Shown: positions 11,036 to 22,729 of the stretch, piece after piece
Position numbering within the stretch: the stretch's first letter is position 1
Layout of the letters: the number at the start of each line of letters is the position of its first letter
Source: Toxorhynchites rutilus septentrionalis
Lineage: Eukaryota; Arthropoda; Insecta; Diptera; Culicidae
Direction: 5' to 3'
Length of the DNA stretch: 64,000 nt
Assembly: GCF_029784135.1 (NCBI RefSeq)
Contig: NC_073746.1
Coordinates: 166,710,825 to 166,774,824, forward strand
Notes under the pieces: generated by a model
Database searches by the model: none
What the model saw: the letters and a program-made list of their open reading frames with translations, nothing else
Told to the model about the DNA's origin: nothing
Position numbers and translations under genes: made by a program

Positions 11036-12636
11036 CAGTGGTAGACATTCGTTTAGCCGCACCCTATTTTTTCTCAATATTTTTAAAAATAAGTCAATTA
11101 TTTGCACAGTTTTGTTCATAAAAGACTATTATTGTTTATTTTCATCGAATTCATTCTAAAAAAAAGTATAAATTCACTTTTTGTTTTCTAAGTAATTTAA
11201 ATATGTGGAATCAGGATGGACATTCGTTTAGCCGCATCCTAAAATTTCAATAAAAGAAAATTTGTGCGGCAAATTTCGAGTCCAATCGGTAGCTAATATT
11301 TAGTATGTCCACCTCCATTTCGGATCACTTTGAAAACTCGTTTTGACATCGAGTCAGACAGCTTTTAAAGTGTTGCCATATTGATTATAGCCCAACACTT
11401 CTGAATTACTGCCTTGAGGCTGGAAATGTTGTCAAATTGTCATCCGTTTGCATAGACCATCTCGGCCAAGATTCTCCATAGATTCTCTATGGAATTGCAA
11501 TCGACTGCAAGCAGGTCATTCAAGAAGCGGAATGTCCTTCTCGGCAAACCATGCCTTCCAAGCAATCGGGAAACGTGGATCTATGCATTATCCTGCTAAA
11601 AAAACGATATCCTCGGTAGCGTTATTCTCAATATGGCCAATCAAAACGTCCTCCAGTAATTGAAAATACTTTTCGGAGTTCATTCGGGTGAAAATGAAAC
11701 AAATGGGATGTTTGCTAAAAACTAACAAATAAGAAACGGCTCCCCACACTGTCAAACTTCCGCCCCCAAAGTTTCGCTTCGATCTCACGACATTCCGTCG
11801 ACTTAAATTGTACCAATAGCAACTGTAACAGTCCGGACCATCCAAATTGAACTTTTTTCGCCGGAAAATACAAAATTTCTCCATTCTAGTTTCCATTCCA
11901 CGTATTGCTGGGCGAAAATGAGATGGTTCTGCTTATGGGTGGCGCTCAGTTTCGGCTTCCCTTGAAGTTTCTTCCACATTATGTTTGGTGACTCGTTCAA
12001 GATGCGTGCAATATGCCCCTTCGTTACTGGAACAACCTATCTGGTTTAATGTATGAGCAGGACAACGTTTCCTGGATGCTTCGTGTCTTATTCGACCTTT
12101 AAGACGCAAAGTAACTTTGGTGGTCCCATTTGTTGGTCGTTATATCCCATATTTCAGGCACTATTTAAAAAAATTCCGTACCACCTTCTCAGATCGACCA
12201 ATTTTTGTTACGATCGAGCGATTAGAAAAATTTCGTTCACTGAATATCTTTATTATTTTCCGCCTCTCTTTCGTCAATAGAATACCTTTCGCCATTCCTT
12301 TAAATTCTACGTAGATCACTAATCTGACCTGAGCAACTTCTCACGTTGCACATCTAAAAAAAAAAAAGACAGATAAAGGCTTGGTGATTATGCGAAAACC
12401 TGATTTTTATGCCCTGCGGCTAAACGTATGTCTCGGGAAAAAACGACGTTTGAATGTTTATATCCACCGATGCCGCCTTGTGTGGGTGTAATTGTGACGC
12501 GCGTCCGTTCAATAAAATTGACTTAAATATACTACCATTACAGCAAATAAGTATCCCGATAAAAAGAACATTCCTTGTTGTTTTGTAAGTGTTTCAAGTT
12601 TTTTTCCAAGTGCGGCTAAACGAATATCTATCACTG
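11036..12636 (-). mobile_element. Tc3-like transposon with double inverted repeats
   Basis: The left end at 11,036 begins CAGTGGTAGACATTCGTTTA and the right end mirrors it with CGGCTAAACGAATATC, about 20 bp from CACTG. TA flanks both sides. A second, subterminal copy of the CATTCGTTTAGCCGCA motif occurs at 11,220-11,242, with its partner at about 12,414-12,432, so each end carries two transposase-binding-like sites. The decayed transposase lies between them on the minus strand. Confidence 0.8.
11285..12330 (-). pseudogene. Tc3-like transposase pseudogene
   Basis: Decayed gene for a Tc1/mariner-superfamily transposase, which would bind the element's inverted ends and catalyse its excision and insertion. 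Minus-strand pieces in order: an N-terminal helix-turn-helix segment near 12,180-12,310 (LLTKERRKIIKIF, then SERNFSNRSIV and IGRSEKVVRNF); a central piece at 11,803-12,000; a catalytic-core piece at 11,588-11,896 with KKFNLDGPDCYSCYW, KRNFGGGSLTVWGA and FTRMNSEKYFQLLEDVL; and a C-terminal piece down to about 11,290 with NSIENLWRILAEMVYA and KRVFKVIRNGGGHT. The order matches the family, but frameshifts and stops break it at several places, including between 11,588 and 11,500. It is inactive. Confidence 0.8.
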
Positions 12637-12639
12637 TAG

Positions 12640-15600
12640 CAGCTCTGCTTTTCTGCTTTGCAGTGATTTCCTACAACCATAATAGGAACATACATCTTTC
12701 GATATTGCGATAATTGACACGTAGATGTGAAATTGTACCAATTCTGGTAATACAAAAATACATGTTTATTTCGAAAAAACTGTATAAATTGGTCGAATCA
12801 CAACATCAAGATGGTTGTAATGTATGCGTCAACACTGTGTTTGCATCAAAACAGCCACTTCACAGCACAAAAATCTCATTATTTTGATCGCATATTCCAT
12901 AGCAAAATGCTGAGAAGCAGCATCACTGGGAAACACTATTTTCGAACTAAATTTTTCAACGAAAGAACAATGTTTCGCATCTAATCAAGTACCAGAATCG
13001 ATAAAGAAGAGATTTATGACGTTTAAAAATCGTATTAGAGCCTTTAAAAATAGGATATGCTTTCTAAACTAACAAAAAACTCACTCGTTCTACCATAATT
13101 GGTACTATTGCGATGATAGGTACTTCTACCCTATCGAGTGAATTTCCCATTCCAATTCCAAATTCTTCAATTGAAAGTATTTACGGAATGAGGAAACGCA
13201 ATCGTAAACAAATAACAGAAAAATTCCGATTCGATTAGTATGCAAATAATCACAACCCGTTCGCAGCAAAAAAAGAGTTATAAATGTTTTAAACTGTTTC
13301 ATACACGTCATAACATGATGTTTTTTCTTTAAGACAGACATAGGCCTACGTAAAAACCTGAGAATTTATCAAAAAAGGACGACAACGCGTGCATTGGCTC
13401 AGTTTTTAAAAATAATCATAATTTGTAGGAATAAAAACAAACATTTATTATTCTGAATTCCATCCAGCGAACAAACTCCCATCAGTTCGTTGCCATCTGT
13501 TTGCGGATAAATTACCGTCCCGAGTGTAATGAAATTTCCCGTCAACCGTGTCGGATTTGATGAAGTTAATTTGACATCCAACGAGCCGTATTTCCATCCG
13601 TCTCGATTACATCCACTCTTCGCGCTCGGTGCAGTTTTACTTTTTAAGAAAATTGAATCGCGCGATTCTTCCCTGTCATGTGGCGAAGCAAAGATACAAG
13701 TGCCAATAACTGAAAAACTAGTTTTCCCCGCATCTGGTCGACTCATTCGTCCCATAGACGCTGCTATCTACCGACAGTCCCCCCAGGGTAAAACAGGAGC
13801 TAAACGGATTAAATTTTCATCGCACCCTTTTGAGCTGTTCTGAGTTTTATCAATTTAATCCATAATAACTGGATGAGATGAAGGAAATTTTGTGCAATAT
13901 ATTTTCAATGCTTGTTCAAGGTTATTTGTTTTGAATCTACAATATCTGTCTACTTTAAGAAAAACATTGTATTCATTATGGAAATTGGCCTAGTAATCAA
14001 AAAAAAAAAATTGGAGCATCAAAATTCCTCATCCAAAAGCCGCTTTGAGCGCACGATTTCTGCTGGTCTGAAAGTCTGCGTATTTTCTTATTTTTTTTCT
14101 TCATCAAACTTTTTACATTTCTTTACCAAGCTGTGTCACGACGACGCGTTCCACTCCCCCCCAGGAACGAAATAGGCGGAAAAAAGGTCATTACCGCTGG
14201 CGACTCCTCGCCACCGATGCAATTACGGCGTTGGGCCAGGATGCCATGTTGCTCGTTTAATTTTCTGGTAATTTTGAATTTATGTTTATTGAGCAATTTT
14301 CCATTACGGTCACCGATAGGGAGAGAAAGATGGGAGGAAATTCGCGTGACATACTCGCGAAGAACAACTTTACGCCTTGGAAGTCTTCAGCCATGAACCG
14401 GTCGAATGGTTCTTGGGGAAGATGTTTGCCGGCTTGCGTTGGGGAATTGTTTTTTGTGTTTCCTTATTCCTCGGGAAATTTGCCTCGGCATTGGCTCGTT
14501 GTGTTGGTTTATGTTTCTTTAACAATCACTGAAATGGGAGGTCGTTATGCTTGTACGATGGGCCGTTAGCGGGGTGCAACTCTTCAAATGGTTGTTGGCG
14601 AATTTGTCGTAGGATGTTGAAAAGGCTGTATGTTTTTCAGACTTTCTGTCCGACACCCGTTGTGAGCTAGGGGTAAATTAACTGATGATGAGGGTATTAC
14701 GAGGATGCGACAGATGTACCGTTCCGCATGAATATTGTATCGAGCTTTTAATGATATATCCACCTGATGCTAAAAGTTTCCAACAGGAAAAATAATCTCG
14801 TGTACAGAAGCAAATTGGTTGAAAAGTAAAACATAGGAAAGATAAAAATGTGATAGCGTAAAATTTGATTCAATAGAGATCAAACTATACATTCACTCTT
14901 TGAACTACTGAATGATTATATCGGACTCAAGGGGTCTCCAAAATCTTTTGAAATCCTTCCTTCGATAGCTGTCGTCCATACCAGGGTCTAGAGGGTTCCC
15001 GTTGGGTCCAACACTGCTAGATTGCTCCGGAATTTCCAATGAAAGTCACACAAACATTTTTCACAACATTTACAATAACACCATATTTATTTGATTTAAA
15101 ATACAATTGGTTTAATACATTTATTTTACATGATCAAACGAACTACTTCTACTGGCTAACAAGGACGAAACATAATTGGACTACGTTCACTACATTCAAA
15201 TTTCTACTGTCGTCTATTTTTAAATTAAACAAAAAATACGGAGCTATAAAACAATAGGGCTGATCCCATGCAGCATAATAGTTCCCTAGTATTTATGGCT
15301 CACGGCGACTCTGAACCCGTCAACTGACATTTCGTATCTTCATGAAGCGTACAGATTATATAAATGCTTTCATTGCCTTATTTGTTATGCATGTGCCTTT
15401 TTCATTAATCCACTGTCGCAATAATCACAACCTAATATTGTGATGTTGGGGTCAGCTAATCACCCCGGCGTTGATACGCTAATTGAGACATTTATGTTGG
15501 TGCATTGCAATGAAGTGTCCACACCAATAATTTAAATGGTTGCTAAACGCTTCGAGGTTTGTTTCGAGCGGATCATTCAAATTATTTCCGCGGGTAAGCT

Positions 15601-16560
15601 CCACCGACAAAAAGAGAACACAGTATCCATTTCAGTCATGATGAAAGATATTAATATCGAATGCTTTTCAAATGCAGCGGAAACAGTTTGCTGCGAGCTT
15701 GGTGATCCGACTGCAGATGGTGGAAAATCGATCAGTTTATGACAGAAGAAGCAATCAGCTACATGTTTCTTTCTCCTCAATGTATTTATGTTCATACAAA
15801 AAAAAATTACATTGTATTGCGACGCCATTCAAGGACAGCTAGGAGCAACTGAAAGTGGTGCATTGATTGGATATCGGATTTTATGACAAATCCGCTATGC
15901 TATCTTTGCGGTAACGTTTACAGTTTTGTTGTTTGCACTTTTTGTCCTTCAAATAATTCCCAGAACATTTTATCTCTGCAGAGGATGCAAGTATGACGCC
16001 GTGCGACATGGATATGAGCTCAGTGGTTGGATTGCGAGTCCAAAGAAAATTATTTCATAATGATGTTTCAAACGGAATAGATTTTTCAGATCTGATTGTT
16101 TCTTTATTTACTTGCTAATTTAGCTTCTCTTTGTTCATCGCAGTGCAGTGTACAGAAAATAGTAACTATATGATCAGTGTTTCAATGGTTTCTTATATTC
16201 ATCTATTAGGAAACACTAGGTAATAAGACACTATCGTGACAGGCATGTTTGAACTCTTCAAAGAATGTGATTCAAATGTAGATTTAGCTTATAGCACATA
16301 ATACTTATAATTGTTGATTTTCGAACGACGTATGAAAGCTGTATGGAACTACGTCTGTTATGCGGACAAACAGTGATTTTTCGGAAACGGTTTTTCAAAA
16401 TTGCTCAAATGTTTTCGGACAAAAAATGTTTGTTTGCATGTTGAGCAAACGTATTGCATTGAGTAGAATGCGAAACAACGACAAAGTCGATTTTGTTCAT
16501 TTTGTCGTTAACGTCTCCTATACAAACATGGGCAGTAAAGCGCTGTCCCACATTAATAAA
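12640..16560. other. Anonymous DNA, partly G+C-richer and single-copy-looking
   Basis: No gene model could be supported. The stretches 13,500-13,830, 14,130-14,680 and 15,480-15,900 have higher G+C and open frames of up to about 118 codons on both strands, without any motif I recognise or plausible splice-flanked codon pattern. 15,030-15,260 is a very AT-rich block. Confidence 0.35.
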
Positions 16561-16566
16561 AATTTG

Positions 16567-16637
16567 ACCGATTGATCTGAAATTTGGAACATACCTTCAA
16601 CTCGGCTGTCATTACAAAACTGCGTATTCTATGATCT
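16567..16637 (+). repeat. Fragment of the pogo-like element's interior (left of hAT copy 2)
   Basis: This aligns with 9,267-9,345 inside the pogo-like element: both read GATTGATCTGAAATTTGGAA, then ACAT, CTGTCATTA and GCGTATTC-ATGATCT. The match continues on the other side of the hAT-like element from 17,998. Confidence 0.75.
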
Positions 16638-17997
16638 CAGCGTTGCCAACGTTCAAGTTTGAACTTAATTCTTCCAGTTTTTTTCCTCGATCCAGTTAAA
16701 CCCTAAAATCTTCCAGTGTTTTTTTAAATATTGTCTAGTTTTATCCAATTTTTTTATATGTGTGCTTCAGTTTTACGAAATGTATGTAAAATAATTTCAT
16801 AATGCATAAATATTATCCTCCCCACACCCTACCTATTCCATGACCAATTTTGTTTTTTGACATTTTACGTTCGATCGATCCAAGGTATATTTACTTTGGC
16901 TCGACCTTTGTGTTCTTACACATGGCCAGTGCTATGTTGCTCATAGCGTTGGGAAACCTGAAAAAATAACCCGAGGAATTCCGTTATCCGTCTGAATTGA
17001 ACTTCAATCTCGAATGGGAACAGACGACGGGGGGCGAAGGGGCGGTTCGCTCTGAGTGTCACCCACGACCATAATAATTATATTGTTTCGAAAAAATGCT
17101 TTCAAAGTTTTGAATGAACGTCACCATTAGTGATTCTTTTTTGTTCGTTCTATAGAGGCTTTTCACTTGAGAGTTTATTCGCCTTTGCTCAGTGATTATT
17201 TGATTATTTAGTGAGAAATTTCACCATGGAAATGTTCATGTTAAAGAATCATTCTTGGGTTTTCTTCGTTTTGGATGGGAGAAAAGTTGCTGATACGAGT
17301 AAAGTCATTCGTCAAATGAGTCAAATGAAGAGTCAGCTTTCATGAAGTATCTTTCTCGCAAAACTATTTACAGACTAACTCTGAGTAACGTTGCGATCAG
17401 ACTCAATGCAATGTATTTTTTCCTTTGACAGAAATGCATAGAAATGTTTTCATTGTGAGTTACATGAGCGATGAAAATCGTCAAAAGGATTGACAAAATT
17501 TTTTAAATCAATTCAGACAAGACACATGTCAGCAGTATCTGAAAACTAACTGAAAATTAAAAATCCCCCAATAATGAATGTTATATTTCTTACAATGTTT
17601 CTGTGTTTGGTAAATTAAGTCCAAACACTTATAAAAAATCGACGGAAGCCATCTGGCGTAGCGGTAACATCCATACCTCTCACGCTTAAGATCACGAGTT
17701 TAGTTCTTACTCCCGATATTCTTCCGAAATGGAAGTAAAGTGAAATGGAAGTAAAGTTTATTATATTCTTAAATTTGAGTTTCCGATCGAATCCAATCCG
17801 ATCCAAGGGTAAACTTAATTTTTCATTAGAGAACGAAAACAAAGACTTTAAAATTCTATTTCCCAAGCATTGGAATAGGTAAAACAATCATTTTAGATAG
17901 ATCAAAGCCGAGCTTCTCTTCTCTTCTTTTACAGGATCCAGTTTTCTTCCAGAAGAGCAATCTTCCTGTTTTTTGAAAAATATTATTGGCGACCCTG
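16638..17997. mobile_element. hAT-like non-autonomous element, copy 2
   Basis: It begins CAGCGTTGCCAACGTTC and ends ATTATTGGCGACCCTG, mirroring copy 1 in inverted orientation, and shares the CTTCCAGTTTT-type subterminal blocks. The flanking octamers are TATGATCT (16,630-16,637) and CATGATCT (17,998-18,005). The related site at about 9,330 has only one CATGATCT, so it is an empty site for this insertion. No transposase frame is visible. A SINE-like block lies inside near 17,640. Confidence 0.8.
17640..17765 (+). mobile_element. Diverged tRNA-derived SINE fragment
   Basis: The block matches the SINE at 6,501-6,662: ATCTGGCGTAGCGGTAACAT (A-box region), CCTCTCACGCT, CACGAGTTTAGTTCT (degenerate B box) and CTCCCGATATTCTTCC. 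It lies within the hAT-like element, so it either inserted there or was carried along. Confidence 0.6.
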
Positions 17998-18140
17998 CAT
18001 GATCTTGACAATCCAAGATGACGACCGCTACAAAATGGCGGCCCACATATTTTCTCAAAACCCCATCAATATGGGTATCAAATGAAAGGGCTTGGCTAGT
18101 AGAACGTAGTATGTAAAATGCAAATCCAAAAAAGTCGCTA
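17998..18140 (+). repeat. 118-bp repeat unit outside the array
   Basis: One unit of the tandem repeat found at 8,541-9,130, with AATATGGGTATCAAATGAAA and GGCTTGGCTAGTAGAACG. It is the continuation of the pogo-like fragment interrupted by the hAT-like element. Confidence 0.75.
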
Positions 18141-18284
18141 TCACATTAGAGTGGCAGCGTAAATGGTCATGACAAATTCCAAAAACCATGTCCATTCTAT
18201 TTATTGATCCAACAAAAAAATTCCTCTGCAAAACTTCAGCTCAATCGGACATGGTTTAGGGGTGCCTCAAAGCGCTCAAGGTTT

Positions 18285-20300
18285 TGATTTTTTGACGTAG
18301 GATTACGTCTTTCGGAAACATATTGGGGTACAAATTGAAAATCAAAAATCGCAAACGCTAATTGCTCAGTCATTTCATGGTGGATTGATGAAATTTTTGC
18401 GTCAATCGATTTCGGCACTCCATAACAATTTTCTATATTGAATAAAATAATATATGTCATGAAACTAACTATCGAACATCCCTATCCTAACGGAAATATC
18501 CACTTCTAATTGGTCTAAATGGACGACGCATGCGGCGGTTCCCTAACAGAGAAATCAAAATCAAGCTGCCTGTGGGAAATCGGCATTGCAAATACTTCAA
18601 AGTAGGGGGAATTTTTGTTCCCACCGAAATGTGTTCCCTAACAGAGACATCTAAACATCATAAACGAGCCTCCGAAACCACGCTGAACGGTTCTGGAACT
18701 TACAACCAAGCCTATTTTTTCTGGGAACAACGTATGACAACGTATGATTCATTCTCGGTGTAGTTTTCCTTGTACGACCTGGACGTCTACTCAGGGGTTT
18801 ATGGGAATTTTTATGAAATACAAAAATCTGAAGAAAATCTATCAGTTTATTAAGATTGAAATCAAATAATTACTACGCAGCACTCCAATTTGATAACAAT
18901 TGCATGCCGCTCAGTTTATCAACTTTTTATCGCGTTCTTATCATGTATAACCAGGGATGCGTTACCAAGATAATTGAGGTAAAATCATTTGATGTAAGCA
19001 GTGTTGACACATGTACAGATTTATCTGGAAAGGTAGAGACTGTATATTATTACTATTATTTTTTTTTTGTATACAGATTCACCGATACACCACACAGTAG
19101 ATTACATTTTGACGTAGGACTACGTCTTTCATTTCTATACCGGGGTGTAAAATCAAAGATTCGAAAACGAAGGCGTTACGCCGGAGACCGAGATTTTTTG
19201 CGTTAATAGCTCCTAAATAACTGAACGAAATGGTATGATAAACACTTCATTCGAAAGATAAAATGTCTACGCGTTATAAACTTGTTACTTTTTGATCCAA
19301 AAACTTGTTTCAATAGCCTTAAATACTTTCAAAACAGGCTATTGAAATCAACAATCGGTATATAAGCGAGCGCCGCTCGGAAATCCACTCAGTTATAATT
19401 GAACAGCGATTGAGGTACCATCGCAGGAATGAATGGATGTTTTCCTAACACAGACTTCAAAACCATGGAGTCTGGGGAAACTGGCATTGCAAAATAGATG
19501 CAAGCAGCGAGTACTTTTGTACTAGTTTCCGCTTTTGTGAATTGGGATGTTTTCCTAACACAGACTTCAAAATCATGGAGCCAGTGGAAACTGGCATTGC
19601 AAAGTAGATTCAAGCAGTGAGTACTTTCGTACACGTTTGCGCTTTTGCAAATTTGAATGTTTCCCTAACACAGACTTCAAAAACATGGAGCCAAGGGAAA
19701 TCGGCATTTCAAAATAGATACAAGCAGCGGGTACCTTTGTACTCGTTTGCGTTTTTGCAAATCGGAATGTTTCTCTAACACAGACTCTCAAACCATGGAG
19801 CCTGGGGAAATCGGCATGGCAAAATAGATGCATCGGGTACTTTTGTACTCGTTTGCGTTTTGGAAAATCGGAATGTTTCCCTAACACAAACCATGGAGCC
19901 GGGGGAAATTAGCATTGCAATTGAGATGCAAGCTGCGAGTACTTTTGTACTCGCTTGCGTTTTTACAAACCTGAATGTGTTTTCACATTCGCCAGCTCAC
20001 TGAACTTATACGCATACCGTTTGATGATTAGGCAAAATGTTGATAATCATTTGCTGCGATAACCACTACCATAATGGGATTTGTGTGCAATTGAATTCGT
20101 AAATTGTTTCATTCATTCACTAGTTTAATCAATAATTTAATCAACAGCTCTGCGCAGCGGCGATATCGTACCCAATGAGGAGTATTCGAAGTGCGATTAT
20201 TGCTAATTGAAAGAACACAAATGATTACTAAGCTAACGGCAGTCCTACGTCAACCTTGCGGTTATATCATAAGTATAACCTATCCATAGTTTTTTTATCT
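18285..20300 (+). repeat. Family U-like region carrying a tandem array
   Basis: The region is bounded by GACGTAGGATTACGTCTTTC at about 18,293 and by AGTCCTACGTCAACCTTGCG-GTTATATCATAAGTATAACC at 20,248-20,287. These are the two end motifs seen in the family U copies at 46,571-47,268 and 31,163-32,180. A second internal GACGTAGGACTACGTCTTTC occurs at about 19,112. No coding capacity was found. The whole may be one long copy or two abutting ones. Confidence 0.5.
19430..19980 (+). repeat. 110-bp tandem array (about five units)
   Basis: The marker CCTAACACAGACTTCAAAA starts at 19,444, 19,554, 19,664, about 19,774 and 19,880, giving periods of 110, 110, 110 and 106 bp. Each unit also holds CCATGGAGCC, GGAAA-CGGCATTGCAAAATAG and GTACTTTTGTACTCGTTTGC. 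Apparent minus-strand frames across it are a by-product of the repeat. The same unit occurs inverted at 31,440-31,900 and once at about 18,580-18,660. Confidence 0.85.
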
Positions 20301-20559
20301 GATGTACAGACAGGTACAGATTTTCGAGACATTGCGTTTTGCTATTTAGAAAGAGAGTGGCTTACAAAGGATTAGAAATGTGGAAAGGAATTCATAGTAC
20401 ATTTTCTCTTCGTTCGCACTGTAGGACGCGAACAAAAACTTAACTTGACTTTTGAATAAAATAATCTGTCCTTAACGATCAATGTAGCCTTTTTTACCCT
20501 GGTCATTAGCCTATACGCGGTATGGCTATTAAATACGGAGACTGGTTACGAAAAAGGGT

Positions 20560-21110
20560 TATATTTTAAAAATTACGGTACAACGATATGCTCCCTTTCC
20601 CGATTTTTCCTTCACCTCTTCTACGGACTGAAATCGGGTACCTTTCAACACGGATTTGATCTTGGGGAATAGAAAAAAGTCGCATGGGGCTAGATCTGGC
20701 GAGTACGGGACATGTTCGAGCACTGGAATGCCCTTTTTTTATTAATTCGTTTATTTTTGCAGGCTCAGTAACTTAAGTTTAAAGGAGCCGAATTCTTCAT
20801 TTCAACTTATTCTACTATTTATAGCAAGGGGACGAATTACCCGCAAAGGAAGGAAAGGAGGATATAAGGACATAGGGACAATCACACACGAAGATCGATA
20901 GCTTTAAGGAAAACATATATATGGGACATGTAATCAAGGTCTAACCGAGTGGAATGCCCTTATCGGCTAAAAATTGCTTCACCGACAGCGCGTTATGGGC
21001 AGGTGCGTTGTTGTTTGTGTTTCACGTCACACATGATTTCCGACGCGCACTACAAATCACGTTCCATTCAAACCACTGCTGCTCGCAAACTACTATAGTG
21101 ACAAAAACGT
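20560..21110 (-). pseudogene. Mariner transposase remnant (minus strand)
   Basis: Minus-strand reading gives the C-terminal catalytic part of a mariner transposase. SVKQFLADKGIPVLEHV is followed by PYSPDLAPCDFFLFPKIKS and LKGTRFQSVEEVKEK. The PDLAPCDFF block holds the third catalytic Asp of the D,D34D triad. The stretch before it, near 20,990-21,010, corresponds to the NAPAHNAL-type block, now damaged. The frame is cut by a 214-bp insertion at 20,736-20,949 and reads across once that and one 12-bp duplicate are ignored. No inverted termini were located. Confidence 0.75.
20736..20949 (-). mobile_element. Short retroposed insert with 12-bp target duplication
   Basis: The flanks are identical, TGGAATGCCCTT at 20,724-20,735 and 20,950-20,961. 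On the minus strand the insert ends in an A/T-rich tail after GAGCCTGCAAAAATAAACG, which looks like the 3' end of a severely 5'-truncated LINE, or a SINE. It interrupts the mariner transposase remnant, so it is younger than that. Confidence 0.75.
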
Positions 21111-21199
21111 GTTTTCGTACGTCACTTCAAGACACTTCAAGCTACCGTTTTCCTCCCACCCCTCTAGGGGGCCCTCCAGGCGCGCAGTCTCGTTAATTC

Positions 21200-22480
21200 C
21201 GGTGTCATATTTATATACCCGATAACCAGCAGCATGCATCCGAAATTGGACTCAATGATGCACAAAATTTGAAAAGACGGCTTGACACACTCCAATTTGA
21301 TTTTCAATATTCGTCGAACACTGATCAATCAGTCTACAGAAAAATATGAACCAATCAATCGAAGCCTAAATGCAAAAATGGGACACCTACGTATGAAAAC
21401 CAACAGAATCCAATAACACATTGCCAAAGCGGAGCGTGACTTCGAGATGAACGTGGATTTTCGGGTGGCATGATCGGTGGCCACGTAATTTGAAGGATTT
21501 AGACCGGTGACAGTCCCACAGTTTTGGTTTCCTCCGTTTCATCCCATCGACCATGGACCGCTAGAATTACCGAACGAATAATGACATAACTGCCAGCGGA
21601 TGAAAAGTCACGTCACGATATTTGCATTTGCATGTACCGACCGTGTGTATGCGTCACTTCTGGTAGTTGGGTTCCATACTATGAATCCCAATGAATGTCG
21701 GTCGGGCGGAGGAAAAGTTTTATTATCACACCGGTCGTGATATAAACACGTTCCTCTCGAGCAAAAATGGCTTCACATATCGATGCTAACGAGCGGTGTA
21801 TAACAGAAGTCAATTAATTACAGAGAGAGAGTGAGTGAATGAAGAAGAAAGCAGAATCTGATGACTGATGAAGTTTTTTCAGAGTAAAATAAGTCTATGA
21901 ATGAATGTATGTGGAGGAGTGAAAAGTTTGTCTATGCTTTAGTAAGCAACATATGCGAGTTGAATATCAATTTTTATGTTGATTTGCTCCATAATTCCCG
22001 CTCGTTTGTTCTATGCCGAAGTTTGTTTTACCAAATGATGAGTGTGTGTGTGTGTGTATATATGTATATTGCTGACTGACCAATTATAATTTCTCCCTAG
22101 AAAGGAGTTATAGAAGATATGTTTCAGCACAAGCCGAGAATACGCTGAACTCACAATCAAATTATTTGCTGTGGGTCTGTTATCCGTTATCTTGTTAGTT
22201 ATTGGAGATTCATGGCAACACTCGGAATCCTCGAATATTGAAACAAAAGATCTATACTGAGGACCCAATCCAATTAGCTAAACGAACGGAAATCCATTGG
22301 ATACGTTATTGAAGTTGTCGCTTGGATAATGCAATGGAGACAAGACGGCTAGCTTCGTTTGTGGTACACCCAAACTAGCGTTGTCAGAAAGCATTCCATT
22401 TTCGACAGAAACATTTCATTTCATGCCTTGAGATGTCAAATAGGCAAATAATGTCATATGTCCCCCAACACTTTAAAGGG
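21200..22480. other. Anonymous DNA with a short GT tract
   Basis: No gene or mobile element could be supported. A short (GT)n run followed by TATATATGTATAT lies at about 22,043-22,070. Confidence 0.35.
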
Positions 22481-22489
22481 CATATTCTA

Positions 22490-22729
22490 GTCTAGATATT
22501 TGAAAAAAATCAAAATTTATTTCTGTATTTCAGGCATTCAAGAATATACCCAAGAAATAATTTATCGAAAATCCTATTATTTACCGAGTTAGAGCCATTT
22601 TGGTGATGCTATGTCTAACCTGGTACGACCATAACAATGAACTTCAAACGCGTTTTTCTCGAAACTAGTTTTTTTTTTCAAACTGGCGTACACGATATCT
22701 CAAGTTCTACTAAACCGATTCATGTCGTA
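22490..22729 (-). repeat. Family X repeat, truncated at ITmD37E copy 1
   Basis: The reverse complement matches 55,790-56,000: both include GAATCGGTT-AGTAGAA, GATATCGTGTACGC, AAACTAGTTTCGAGAAAAAC and GTAGTTCATTGTTATGG (or close variants). ITmD37E copy 1 sits at its end. Confidence 0.65.

Noticed and set aside
13399..13843. Overlapping frames of 104-118 codons on opposite strands
   Set aside because: There is no domain, splice signals are not convincing, and both strands are equally open. I left it as anonymous DNA.
19389..19887. Minus-strand frames with repeating cysteine-containing peptides, looking like a repeat protein
   Set aside because: They are translations of the 110-bp tandem array. 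The frames shift between units because the period is not a multiple of three, and there is no conserved start or homology.
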